Source: Bacteroidales bacterium
GTDB taxonomy: Bacteria > Bacteroidota > Bacteroidia > Bacteroidales > Marinilabiliaceae
DNA: 33,539 nucleotides
Direction of reading: 5' to 3'
NCBI GenBank assembly: GCA_022768325.1
Contig: JALEMI010000117.1
Span: 1-33,539, forward strand
This document shows, piece by piece, positions 10,401 to 17,775 of the stretch (the first letter of the stretch is position 1; every line of letters starts with the position of its first letter). The notes beneath the pieces are model-generated. The model ran no database searches. It was not told where the DNA came from and saw only the letters and a program-made list of their open reading frames with translations. The position numbers and the translations under genes are program-made.

Positions 10401-10814
10401 CTCCTGGCCACGGACAAGGACCGCCTCCGCCAAATAATCATCAACCTGACCTACAACGCTTTCAAGTTCACACAAAACGGCAGCGTCGTCATATCCGCCG
10501 AGAAGATTTCCGCCCATGACCTCTACCAGCTCAACATCCTCCCGCCCGACACGCAGCTGCCAGCCCAATACCTCATGCTCGTGAGCGTTGCCGATACGGG
10601 CATCGGAATCCCCGAGGACAAGACGGAAGCCATTTTCGAGCCGTTCCGACGCCTCAACGCCAATAAGCTCAAATATGGCGGCCTGGGCCTCGGCCTCAAC
10701 ATCGTCAGGAGCCTCACGCAGCTGCTTGGCGGCCGGGTATGGGTCAAATCGCAACTTGGCATTGGCTCCACATTCTTCTTCTACCTCCCCTTCGGTCTTA
10801 AGAAAGAAAAATGA
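7422..10814 (+). CDS. two-component sensor histidine kinase with periplasmic propeller
   Basis: The 1130-residue protein has a signal peptide (about 1-20), then periplasmic regulator-propeller repeats with the hallmark D-G-(x)W(I/V)G pattern (YTWIGTTNG near 64, NQWIGCVDG near 380, NLWVGTHGG near 603). A Y_Y_Y-like domain lies at about 700-775 and one membrane helix at about 787-808. A coiled coil (815-880) leads to HisKA, with GHEVRTPMN and phospho-accepting His893. The ATPase domain has an N box (NLTYNAFKF, near 1007), DTGIGIP (near 1060) and GGLGLGLN (near 1087). It resembles Bacteroides hybrid sensors, but ends after the ATPase domain with no receiver or AraC domain. Its response regulator must therefore be encoded elsewhere. 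The ligand is unknown. Confidence 0.95.
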   Translation: MRKALTIFLLLISLAAQAIAIPQEDPKQHFFQLQSDKPVFSTIREGLASPQCRTIMQDSKGYTWIGTTNGVTRFDGAETITFGRSPNNNNNFDHSVIYLTEDTLSNCIWASFSKSRYLLRIDLNTFETTKLDYDLSFVDNNKSNMKVIYGIYPLTDSTLLCRTRHCYCTINKETGYGKLVKRNNKKTRTPLSKFIHIEGTDLNVCDGVLQTFSAPTKNGFPHIRIIDVPDTSGRNVIIRDISQMTDTTLAVLAFADTPEFNLFEFNINSRKSKFLTKCIAPHGIASADDGIWIASYRGLFFFRKADSRTFHFTTGNSTLHDNDLTCIYKLRQQPIFFIGSNDGLIKLDYYASIFEHTDMRRYSPSKDAQAWSITKDTQGNQWIGCVDGLFYRSVNNVYFKNIDNGLPYRNANNWVLEIEETKEKDLIIAAYSRRVLAFDHDGNFVCRLVDNSNPQGALNANVIRSLQTLPGGRFIYVMDNCIVIADTHTGKKLHVIEAQQKNLFRYVHTDDYKTAWISCRDATLRRLDLETLKMTIEEDKLGEHTISTIRHSTKNGVDELWMTTTNGALLYKNPGIKGIRHINEGVLASQVVRSIEIDDRGNLWVGTHGGLVEINDAKITYFSAGKFDICHQFLNRSSSIGPEGQILMGGKYDFIEFSPQKIYYNDYYPAPTISSYVLSNSVRKDYDVMIGHVFPYPGGDVVVPAGTRSIQLKTLTLNYTGNFNNLEWRLDDSDTWNQTGPDGTVSLTHLSEGDHTLYLRPIDINDKPVKKAVAAFIIRKEVFFYETRAFSAIIITLTIVSMILAALYQYKRNKRIQEKLSTDLSTMSGMLIIANKELRDNQAIIQKQNEDLANANAILEKTVAERTRELEDAKEKAEESSQLKSSFLASLGHEVRTPMNAIVGFAKLLQDEKISPDERSEFAHLILESSNSMLSLMGSLLDTSRIERGVMEVTIADIDVYREISDTWKMLSVEKKYGGVEFRLDINDNLRGQLLATDKDRLRQIIINLTYNAFKFTQNGSVVISAEKISAHDLYQLNILPPDTQLPAQYLMLVSVADTGIGIPEDKTEAIFEPFRRLNANKLKYGGLGLGLNIVRSLTQLLGGRVWVKSQLGIGSTFFFYLPFGLKKEK

Positions 10815-11647
10815 GAATAAAGAACTTCGCCTCCCGGCGGCGTGATGCCGCTCAACGCGCCGCACATGAAGCCAATATGCGGCTCAAGCACTTCCTCCAC
10901 GCCCGCTTTTGGCGAGGTCACGGCGTACATAGCCCTTTTGTCTACCACGTTGTCCGACACGTAATTACAGGTCGCCATCGCGACGCGACGCTGCGCAATG
11001 CGGCAAACACATACAAGGAGAAGCTACTGGACGACCGCACAGAGATAACAGTGCCCAGCATCGGGGCCATAGTCCGCCAGCCGCGACAACGCAAGGTGAG
11101 GGAGATTGCGCAACAAACAGCTACAAGCGAGAAGTACGGGCGGCTCCTCGCCCGACTGGCCGCCGACATGAAGCCCAACGGAATACTTGAACTCGGGACA
11201 TCGCTCGGGGTAAGCACTGCCTACATGGCCTTGGCTCGCCCGAACACCAAAATCATAACAATTGAAGGGGTTGAACAAATAGCCGACATTGCCCGACGCC
11301 ACCTCCACGAGGCCGGCTTCAAAAACGTCAGCGTCCTTTGCGGCGACATTGACGCGACACTGGATGAGGCCATCAACGCCCTGCCCGAGGCACGGGTGGA
11401 GATGGCATTCATAGACGCAAACCACTGCTACGACGCGACGATGCGCTATTTCCGCGCCCTTGCCGCCCGACGGGCCGACCGCTGCCTACTCGTATTCGAC
11501 GACATATTTTGGTCCGACGAGATGACCCGCGCCTGGCGCGAGATAACAGCCGACCCCGACGTCATGACGACAATAGAGCTGCCCCGGATGGGGCTCGCCT
11601 TCTTCCGCCGCGGATGCTCAAAAGAGCATTATGCTGTGAGGTGGTGA
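10811..11647 (+). CDS. SAM-dependent O-methyltransferase
   Basis: The 278-residue protein overlaps the kinase stop by ATGA. The family's typical opening, with HGVHSPFVYHVV, appears near residues 36-47, so the real start may be an internal ATG such as Met23. The SAM-binding loop is ILELGTSLGVSTAYMA (about 124-139). An acidic strand end (IITIEG), CGDID and AFIDANHCY follow in the order of class I O-methyltransferases of the catechol/caffeoyl-CoA type. FDDIFWSDEMTRAW gives the metal/substrate region. It is probably a cytoplasmic small-molecule methyltransferase; the substrate is unknown. It is the last gene of the stress/signalling operon and ends convergently with a minus-strand remnant. Confidence 0.85.
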   Translation: MRIKNFASRRRDAAQRAAHEANMRLKHFLHARFWRGHGVHSPFVYHVVRHVITGRHRDATLRNAANTYKEKLLDDRTEITVPSIGAIVRQPRQRKVREIAQQTATSEKYGRLLARLAADMKPNGILELGTSLGVSTAYMALARPNTKIITIEGVEQIADIARRHLHEAGFKNVSVLCGDIDATLDEAINALPEARVEMAFIDANHCYDATMRYFRALAARRADRCLLVFDDIFWSDEMTRAWREITADPDVMTTIELPRMGLAFFRRGCSKEHYAVRW

Positions 11648-11730
11648 ATCTTGAGGCTCTCCTCGTATTGGTCCTTTTCACGCTGTTGCAGGTTGGCTAC
11701 CGAGGCCTCCTTGAAGAACAAGATCAATAA
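11629..11730 (-). pseudogene. remnant of an Rpn/PD-(D/E)XK nuclease C-terminus
   Basis: Read on the minus strand, about 11728 to 11629 is open and gives FFKEASVANLQQREKDQYEE followed by SLKIHHLTA and TAA. This matches the pattern of the C-terminal helices of Rpn-type recombination-promoting nucleases (AE-I-A-x-hydrophobic, then E-x-x-x-YE-S-L-K). There is no upstream start, because the YD-repeat gene ends in another frame right before it. It looks like the 3' stub of a decayed gene and overlaps the methyltransferase 3' end. Recognition is by eye. Confidence 0.4.
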
Positions 11731-12485
11731 TACTCAATCTTTCGCTCTGCGACTTCGGTAGCTGTGCCGTCTACGTAGGTTACGCGGCGAGTCCAGTTGC
11801 CGGCTGAGTCTTTCTCATGCTCGAAGGTCAGCGTCTGGCGGCGGCCGTCGGACGTGGTGTAGGTGCCGCGCGAAGGCAACCCGTCGAGACCCATTGTCAG
11901 GCGCAGTGTTGACGTGGCGTTGCCGTTGTCGACCACTTTCTGCGCGAGGCGCGTCTGGTCGTCGTAGGTGTAGGTGGTCAAGACGCGCTCGCCGTCGCCA
12001 AAGAGTTCCGACGTCTGCGACCATCCCGCCGCCGTCCCGACCTCTGTCGTGCTTATTGTCACCGCGTCGGCATCCGTGAAGCGCATACGGGCCAGGTAGC
12101 CGTCGGCGGTGTAGGCGTAGAGCGTCTGAAGCGTCCTGTCGCCTTTGGCCGAGTATGTTGTCGAGACGCGCTTGCGGCCGTCGTCGCCATACTGGTATAT
12201 TGTCTTGGAATCCATCTGCCCGTCGGCATCGTAGGCCGTCGTCATGGTCAGCTCACCGCGTTCGCCGTATTTTACGACGGTGTGGGCCGTCTTGTCGCTC
12301 TTCACCACCGTATGACGCGAGAAGTCTACGCTCCACGTCTCGCACTCAACGGTCATGACGCGCCCGCGCAGCTGAGCCGTGGCAACATCTGTCGCGCCCA
12401 TGGGACACACGCCCGCAGGCTGCGCCAGTGCGACAACAGAGAGCGTCGCCGCACAGAGGGTCGCAAATATCTGTCTTACAATCAT
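11724..12485 (-). CDS. secreted YD/RHS-repeat-like protein
   Basis: The protein is about 253 residues, starting at ATG 12485 with AAGAG just upstream; a GTG at 12491 is also in frame. It has a clear signal peptide (MIVRQIFATLCAATLSVVALA). The mature part carries repeated strand motifs such as TAYDADGQMDSKTIYQYG, TLYAYTADGYLARMRF and TTYTYDDQTRLAQKVV, which are typical of YD/RHS-like beta repeats. It is likely periplasmic or surface-located; no enzymatic motif is visible. It follows the MORN-repeat gene closely and is probably cotranscribed. The function is unknown. Confidence 0.75.
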   Translation of the reverse strand: MIVRQIFATLCAATLSVVALAQPAGVCPMGATDVATAQLRGRVMTVECETWSVDFSRHTVVKSDKTAHTVVKYGERGELTMTTAYDADGQMDSKTIYQYGDDGRKRVSTTYSAKGDRTLQTLYAYTADGYLARMRFTDADAVTISTTEVGTAAGWSQTSELFGDGERVLTTYTYDDQTRLAQKVVDNGNATSTLRLTMGLDGLPSRGTYTTSDGRRQTLTFEHEKDSAGNWTRRVTYVDGTATEVAERKIEYY

Positions 12486-12493
12486 ACTCACTC

Positions 12494-13405
12494 TTATTTC
12501 TTGAACGGGACGTAGTCCTCCGGGTGGTCCATATATTTTTCGGGGTCGTCAATTGTGCCGGACAACGCCTCATGACGGTTTATTATGGCGTTTTGGATTG
12601 AATCCACCTCCGCTCGGTTTTGAACGAGGCCGTAGCGGTCGTAGATAATGTCATATTCCACGTCTTCGTCGGCCATTCGCACGTGCCATTTCCCGACTTT
12701 TACGCCGCGAGAGTATTGCCCCTCGGCCGTCACCTTGCCGTCGCCGCCCCACGTGCGATATTTCCCCTCCAGCTCGTCTTGCTGATATGTTCCCTCCTCC
12801 ATTTTTGCGCCCGACGGGAAGTATTTGATTACGGGGCCTTGGCGGAGGCTGTCGACCCATGTCGTTATGCTTAGCAGATGGCCGTCGTCATAAAAGATGG
12901 CTTGCTGGCCGTGGAGCAGCCCGCGGTGGTATGTAGAACGCTCGATGAGCGTCCCGTCTTGCATATAGAAGCTCCACTCGCCTTCGCGCTTTTGGTTCAC
13001 GTATTGGCCACGGCTCTCAATCTTCCCGCCTTGCTCGTGGTATGTCTCCAGCCGGCACGTGTCGGAATTGGCGTCGTAGGTCAAGATTGAGGAGAAATGC
13101 CCGTTAGGGTAATAGCGTTTGACCTTTCCGACTGGTTTGCCGTCCTTGAAAGTAGCCACGTAGCGGAAGCGGCCGTTGGGGTATTTCTTGCCCCATTCGC
13201 CTTGCTTGCGCCCTTGGGCATCGGTCTTGTTGGGCTTGTCGGGCAGGTCGACCACCTTTTTTTGTTCAGCCTTGGCGCTGGGGGCTGTTTTCTTCTGCTT
13301 TGTATCTTTTGGGGCGAAACTACCCAAGAAATCTTGCGACACGGCCTGACCGCACGAAGCCACGCAGAATGCGCAGACAAGCACTGCTTGGCGCAACGTT
13401 CGCAT
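12494..13405 (-). CDS. secreted MORN-repeat protein (YwqK-like)
   Basis: The most likely start is ATG 13405 (about 303 residues), giving the signal peptide MRTLRQAVLVCAFCVASCGQ. Other in-frame ATGs at 13423 and 13483 lie at or beyond the promoter. After a Lys/Pro-rich stretch the protein carries about eight MORN-type repeats, for example GKKYPNGRFRYVATFKDGKP, KRYYPNGHFSSILTYD, GEWSFYMQDGTLIERSTYH and AIFYDDGHLLSITTWVD. These are the G-x-W/Y-x-x-Y-x-x-G units of the YwqK family. A Cys in VASCGQ could serve as a lipobox, so it may be a lipoprotein. It is the first gene of a two-gene unit. The role is unknown. Confidence 0.8.
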   Translation of the reverse strand: MRTLRQAVLVCAFCVASCGQAVSQDFLGSFAPKDTKQKKTAPSAKAEQKKVVDLPDKPNKTDAQGRKQGEWGKKYPNGRFRYVATFKDGKPVGKVKRYYPNGHFSSILTYDANSDTCRLETYHEQGGKIESRGQYVNQKREGEWSFYMQDGTLIERSTYHRGLLHGQQAIFYDDGHLLSITTWVDSLRQGPVIKYFPSGAKMEEGTYQQDELEGKYRTWGGDGKVTAEGQYSRGVKVGKWHVRMADEDVEYDIIYDRYGLVQNRAEVDSIQNAIINRHEALSGTIDDPEKYMDHPEDYVPFKK

Positions 13406-13428
13406 GCTTAATAAATCTCTCATAAACA

Positions 13429-13436
13429 CAAATATA
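13429..13436 (-). promoter_or_regulatory. -7 box for the MORN-repeat gene
   Basis: The minus strand reads TATATTTG, an exact TAnnTTTG match, 24 bp before the chosen ATG at 13405. It faces away from the plus-strand box at 13457, giving back-to-back promoters 20 bp apart. Its position argues against starts at 13423 or 13483. Confidence 0.65.
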
Positions 13437-13456
13437 AGAATTGCCGCCGAAAAGCG

Positions 13457-13464
13457 TATATTTG
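13457..13464 (+). promoter_or_regulatory. -7 box for the SPOR gene
   Basis: TATATTTG matches TAnnTTTG exactly and lies 27 bp before the ATG at 13491. Together with the minus-strand box it forms a compact divergent promoter pair. Confidence 0.7.
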
Positions 13465-13490
13465 CGCTCGTCAATCCCAACAAGGAGAGG

Positions 13491-13925
13491 ATGAATCCCT
13501 ATAAACTTACAGTCATTGCTCTTGCGACCCTCGCCATGGCGGCGACAAGGCCCGACGAGGCCTTGGCTCAGAAGACGGGCTCGCTAAAGGTGGAGTTCAT
13601 GTCTTCGTCGTTAGACTCGCTCATAATCCACTGTCAGCGAAGCAATTACAACCAAACTCAGCTCGACGGATTTCGCGTCCAGATATACTCAGGCTCTGGA
13701 ATAAAGTCTAAGGAGGAGGCGGCTCAGGCGCAAGCCCGATTCATCATGTCCTTCCCCGAGCAGAAGGCCTACATAATCTACAACGCTCCTTTTTGGCGTG
13801 TACGCGTAGGCGACTTCCGCTCTCGCTCCGAAGCCATGACGCTGCTTCAAAAAGTGAAACACACATTTAGCGGCAGCTACATTGTCCGCGACAACACTGT
13901 CCGGAAAAAGAATTTCCGACAATAA
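13491..13925 (+). CDS. SPOR-domain protein, exported
   Basis: The start at ATG 13491 is chosen because AAGGAGAG precedes it, the -7 box lies upstream of it, and it gives a clean signal peptide (MNPYKLTVIALATLAMAATR). The mature protein of about 120 residues contains a SPOR-type fold: GFRVQIYSGSGIKSKEEAAQ, then WRVRVGDFRSRSEAMTLLQK and a final YIVRDNTV strand. SPOR domains bind peptidoglycan stripped of stem peptides at the division site. It is likely a periplasmic cell-wall-binding protein. The PurF-like gene follows after 59 bp with no terminator between, so readthrough is likely. Confidence 0.85.
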   Translation: MNPYKLTVIALATLAMAATRPDEALAQKTGSLKVEFMSSSLDSLIIHCQRSNYNQTQLDGFRVQIYSGSGIKSKEEAAQAQARFIMSFPEQKAYIIYNAPFWRVRVGDFRSRSEAMTLLQKVKHTFSGSYIVRDNTVRKKNFRQ

Positions 13926-13984
13926 AATCCCCCCCTCCAACCCTTTCTTTCTGACAATCCCACCAACACCTACCATAAGAATCG

Positions 13985-15892
13985 ATGAGTGAAGCGATAA
14001 AGCACGAGTGCGGCATTGCCTTGGTGCGCCTGCTCAAACCTCTTGACTACTACCAGAAGAAATACGGCACCTGGCAGTACGGGCTTCAACGACTTTTCCT
14101 CCTCATGGAAAAGCAACACAACCGCGGGCAAGACGGAGCCGGTGCCGTCGGGCTGAAGCTCGACCAGCCAACAGGCGAACAATACATCTACAGGCTTCGC
14201 TCCAACGGAGACAGCCCCATACAAGACGTCATTAACGGCATAAACGGCCCCCTTTCTGAAGCCGCCAAGAGCGAGCCAGAGAACTTCGGCGACGCCGCAT
14301 GGGCAAAAAAACACCTCCCCTTTGTAGGCGAGGTGTACATGGGCCACCTCCGCTACGGAACATTTGGCAACAACAACATTGAGTATTGCCACCCCGTGAT
14401 GCGCGAGAATAACTGGAGAAGCCGCAACCTCGCCCTGGCCGGAAACTTCAACCTCACCAATGTTGACGAGATTTTCGCTTCCCTCGTCGAGCTGGGCCAG
14501 CACCCTAAGAATTTCTCCGACACCGTAACAATCCTCGAAAACGTTGGCCACTTTGTTGACGACGAGGTGCAGCTCCTCTTCCGGCAGTATAAGAATGAGG
14601 GCCTCACGAATAAGGAGATTTCGGAGCGCATCGAGGCAAGCATCGACATCCGCAAAATTCTTGAGCGTTCGAGCCGCAAATGGGACGGCGGATATGTCAT
14701 AGGTGGCATTTTTGGACACGGCGACGCCTTCGTGACGCGAGACCCATGGGGCATACGTCCCGCTTATTACTACTACGACGACGAGATTGTAGTGGTGGCA
14801 TCGGAGCGCCCCGTAATCCAGACCGCCATAAACGTCCGCTACTGCCAAGTGCAAGAGCTGCAGCCGGGCCACGCCATCATAATCCGCAAAGACGGGCGCG
14901 TCAGCGACGAGCTTGTCCGCGTCCCCCAAGAGCGCAAGTCTTGCTCATTCGAGCGGATATACTTCTCCCGCGGCTCGGACCGCGACATATACAACGAGCG
15001 CAAGAATCTCGGCAGCCTTCTTGCCCCGACACTGCTCGAAAGGGTTGGCTACGACATTGACAATACCGTTTTCTCCTACATCCCCAACACCGCCGAGACG
15101 GCATACCTGGGCCTAATGGAGGGCGTGAGGGAGCAAATAAAGCTGCGCCAATGCGAGCAGGCCATTGCCGAGCAGGCGGCAGGGACGCTGACCAAGGAGC
15201 GTTTCCTCGACATCATGCGCCACGAGCCCCGTTTTGAGAAAATCCCCATCAAGGACGTAAAGATGAGGACCTTCATCACCGCAGACTCGGGTCGCGACAA
15301 CATGGTCGGCCACGTGTACGACGTGACGTATGGCATTGTGAAGAATATGCAGGACACGCTCGTAGTAATTGACGACTCCATTGTCCGCGGGACGACGCTG
15401 AAACGCAGCATCCTGAAGATTCTCGACCGTCTGCACCCCAAGAAGGTGATTGTAGTATCGTCCGCCCCGCAAATCCGTTACCCCGACTGCTACGGCATCG
15501 ACATGGCCAAGCTGGGCGACTTCTGCGCCTTTGCGGCCGCCATTGAGTTGCTAAAGGAGACGGGGCGGCAGAGCATTATTGACAACGTATATAAGGCCTG
15601 CAAAGAGCAGCAGAACCTCCCGAAAGAGGAGATTGTCAACTGCGTGAAGGACATATACAGGCCATTCACGTCGGAGGAGATTTCTGAAAAGATTGCCAAG
15701 ATGCTCACGCCCGACGATATGCACGCGCAGGTAGAGATTGTCTACCAGAGCGTTGAGAACCTCCACAAAGCTTGCCCCAACGACCGCGGCGACTGGTATT
15801 TCACGGGCGACTACCCCACCCCGGGCGGCAACAAGGTTGTGAACACAGCCTTCATAAACTACATTGAGGGCCGAAACGCAAGGGCCTACTAA
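13985..15892 (+). CDS. amidophosphoribosyltransferase-like protein (long Bacteroidota form)
   Basis: The 635-residue protein has the layout of glutamine PRPP amidotransferase: an N-terminal Ntn glutaminase domain, where HECGIALVRL places the nucleophile Cys at residue 9 after a short propeptide, then a phosphoribosyltransferase domain. The PRPP loop is VVIDDSIVRGTT (about 460-471), followed by SSAPQIRYPDCYGIDM as in PurF. Classical PurF is about 470-500 residues and has a well-conserved PDSG pyrophosphate loop; here that stretch reads YIPNTAETAY. There is also a C-terminal extension. In purine synthesis it would make phosphoribosylamine, but the divergence leaves room for another amidotransferase role. 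A strong terminator follows. Confidence 0.85.
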   Translation: MSEAIKHECGIALVRLLKPLDYYQKKYGTWQYGLQRLFLLMEKQHNRGQDGAGAVGLKLDQPTGEQYIYRLRSNGDSPIQDVINGINGPLSEAAKSEPENFGDAAWAKKHLPFVGEVYMGHLRYGTFGNNNIEYCHPVMRENNWRSRNLALAGNFNLTNVDEIFASLVELGQHPKNFSDTVTILENVGHFVDDEVQLLFRQYKNEGLTNKEISERIEASIDIRKILERSSRKWDGGYVIGGIFGHGDAFVTRDPWGIRPAYYYYDDEIVVVASERPVIQTAINVRYCQVQELQPGHAIIIRKDGRVSDELVRVPQERKSCSFERIYFSRGSDRDIYNERKNLGSLLAPTLLERVGYDIDNTVFSYIPNTAETAYLGLMEGVREQIKLRQCEQAIAEQAAGTLTKERFLDIMRHEPRFEKIPIKDVKMRTFITADSGRDNMVGHVYDVTYGIVKNMQDTLVVIDDSIVRGTTLKRSILKILDRLHPKKVIVVSSAPQIRYPDCYGIDMAKLGDFCAFAAAIELLKETGRQSIIDNVYKACKEQQNLPKEEIVNCVKDIYRPFTSEEISEKIAKMLTPDDMHAQVEIVYQSVENLHKACPNDRGDWYFTGDYPTPGGNKVVNTAFINYIEGRNARAY

Positions 15893-15918
15893 GCCACTGG
15901 AACAGCCCCAGATATAGC

Positions 15919-15969
15919 CTCCCCCCGATAGACTTATGGACTATCGGGGGGAGTTGTTTTTTCTTTTTT
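15919..15969 (+). terminator. rho-independent terminator after the PurF-like gene
   Basis: A perfect 13-bp stem (15919-15931 with 15941-15953, CTCCCCCCGATAG and its complement) closes a 9-nt loop and is followed by a T-rich tract to 15969. It ends the SPOR/PurF-like transcription unit. Confidence 0.93.
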
Positions 15970-16098
15970 GGGAAAACCAACGCCCTCTCTCTCGCCGCTC
16001 AAGCCCCCACCCTCTTCACCACCCCGTTTTTTACCTCTCATTGCCAAAACATGACCATTTTATAACAACCATTACGAAACTTTTCTAAGATAATACTA

Positions 16099-16106
16099 TA
16101 CCTTTG
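16099..16106 (+). promoter_or_regulatory. -7 box for the FadL-like gene
   Basis: TACCTTTG matches TAnnTTTG, 30 bp before the ATG at 16136, in AT-rich DNA just after the terminator. Confidence 0.65.
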
Positions 16107-16135
16107 CTCCAAAAATATAATCATTTAGAAAAGTA

Positions 16136-17698
16136 ATGAAGCGAATCCTCTCCGCCGCGCTCGTCATGGCAATGACAGCCACAAACTCTCTCGCCGGCGG
16201 CCTCCTAACCAACACGAATCAAAACGTAGCATTCCTCAGAAACCCGAGCCGCGACGCCGCCATCGGCATTGACGGCGTATATAGCAACCCGGCGGGCGTG
16301 GCTTTTATGCCCGAGGGCATTCACCTCTCGTTCAACCTCCAGAGCGCATGGCAGACGCGCACCGTCACCTCCACCTTTGGCGGCTTCAAGTTCGGCGTCG
16401 ACAACAATGGGCAAGTGACCAAGAAGTTTGAGGGCGAGGCCAACGCCCCCGTAGTCCCCTCCGTCCAGGCCGCCATCAACCGCGGCAAATGGTCCTTCCA
16501 AGCCAGCTTTGCCGTGACGGGCGGCGGAGGCAAGTGCATCTTCGACAAGGGCCTCGGCTCCTTCGAGAGTGTCGTGAGCCTCATCCCGATGCTCGCCCCA
16601 AGCCTCGGCCTCGACATCTCGGGCTATGACTACGACAGCTACCTGAAGGGTCGGCAGTACTATTTCGGCTTGCAACTCGGCTCGGCATACCGCGTCACCG
16701 ATTGGCTCTCTGCCTACGCTGGTGTGCGCCTGTCATACGGCTCGGCCAACTATCACGGCTATCTGCGCGACATACGCGTCAAGACTGGCGACGAGCTTAC
16801 GGGCGCATCCGATTTCTTCGGCTCGCTCAGCCAAAAGGCCATCATTGCCGCAGCGCAATGCGCCGAAGCGGCCGAGCAATACGCTGCCGCCGGCGATGCC
16901 GCCACAGCCGCCAAGTATGAGGCCATGGCGCAACAATACACAGCCTCGGCTCGGACGGCAGGCGCCCTCTCAAAGGCCACGTCCGACGTTACGCTGAACT
17001 GCGACCAGACGGGCTTCGGAGCCGCACCAACCATCGGCCTCCACGCCAAAGTGTGGCATCTCGACTTTGCCGTGAAATATGATTTCCGCACCAAGATGAA
17101 CCTCAAGAACGTCTCCGCCAACAGCGAAAGCGCAAATAACCTCACGGCCCTCGCCAAGTTTGCCGACGGGGCGCACGTACGCGAAGACAGCCCCGCCCTC
17201 CTCACTGTCGGCGCGGCATGGCAGATAATTAAGCAGGTGAGAATCTCCGCAGGATACCACCACTTCTTCGACAAATCGGCCAAGTCCTACGGCGACAAGC
17301 AGAAGCTGCTCGACGGCGGCACCAACGAGGTCCTCGCCGGTATTGACTACGACGTATGCGACCGCCTCCAACTCAGCGTTGGCCTCCAAAGCACCAATTA
17401 TCAGTTCACCGACGAGTACATGAGCGACATCAGCTTCACAACAAGCTCATACACAATAGGTTGCGGCGCAGGAATCCGCATCAACGACCATGTCAAGATT
17501 AATGTCGCTTATTTCCAGACCAACTACGACACATACAACAAGACGACCTCCGACTACGGCAACCTCTCGCAAATGATTGGCGCGATGGCTGGTACCGATG
17601 CCGCGTCGGCTCTCGTAAGCAAAGGCGCATTGGCCGGCTCGGACTCCTTCTCCCGCACGAACAAGGCGTTTGGCCTCGGTGTGGACCTGAGTTTTTAG
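16136..17698 (+). CDS. FadL/OmpP1-family outer membrane transporter
   Basis: The 520-residue protein has a signal peptide (MKRILSAALVMAMTATNSLAG). The start of the mature protein resembles FadL/OmpP1 family members: NTNQNVAFLRNPSRDAAIGI, then GVYSNPAGVAFMPEG, where the NPAG motif is typical. The rest is alternating beta strands of a 14-strand barrel, ending in the outer-membrane signature FGLGVDLSF with terminal Phe. FadL proteins move hydrophobic molecules across the outer membrane. An Ala-rich, probably helical insertion (about 235-280) is unusual for the barrel and may form an extracellular loop. It is a single-gene unit between its own promoter and a bidirectional terminator. The substrate is unknown. 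Confidence 0.88.
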   Translation: MKRILSAALVMAMTATNSLAGGLLTNTNQNVAFLRNPSRDAAIGIDGVYSNPAGVAFMPEGIHLSFNLQSAWQTRTVTSTFGGFKFGVDNNGQVTKKFEGEANAPVVPSVQAAINRGKWSFQASFAVTGGGGKCIFDKGLGSFESVVSLIPMLAPSLGLDISGYDYDSYLKGRQYYFGLQLGSAYRVTDWLSAYAGVRLSYGSANYHGYLRDIRVKTGDELTGASDFFGSLSQKAIIAAAQCAEAAEQYAAAGDAATAAKYEAMAQQYTASARTAGALSKATSDVTLNCDQTGFGAAPTIGLHAKVWHLDFAVKYDFRTKMNLKNVSANSESANNLTALAKFADGAHVREDSPALLTVGAAWQIIKQVRISAGYHHFFDKSAKSYGDKQKLLDGGTNEVLAGIDYDVCDRLQLSVGLQSTNYQFTDEYMSDISFTTSSYTIGCGAGIRINDHVKINVAYFQTNYDTYNKTTSDYGNLSQMIGAMAGTDAASALVSKGALAGSDSFSRTNKAFGLGVDLSF

Positions 17699-17724
17699 AG
17701 CTTCGCAAAACGATACGAATCAGG

Positions 17725-17759
17725 ACAAGAAAAGGGGCTATTGTGGCCCCTTTTCTTGT
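17725..17759. terminator. bidirectional terminator between convergent genes
   Basis: A perfect 14-bp stem (17725-17738 with 17746-17759, ACAAGAAAAGGGGC and its complement) with a 7-nt loop contains A-runs on one arm and T-runs on the other. It therefore works on both strands, between the FadL-like gene and the BspA-like gene. Confidence 0.9.
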
Positions 17760-17775
17760 TGTTTATGCTTCCCCC

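Noticed and set aside
13970-14929. 319-codon minus-strand frame opposite the PurF-like gene
   Set aside because: Antisense shadow of a clearly conserved enzyme.
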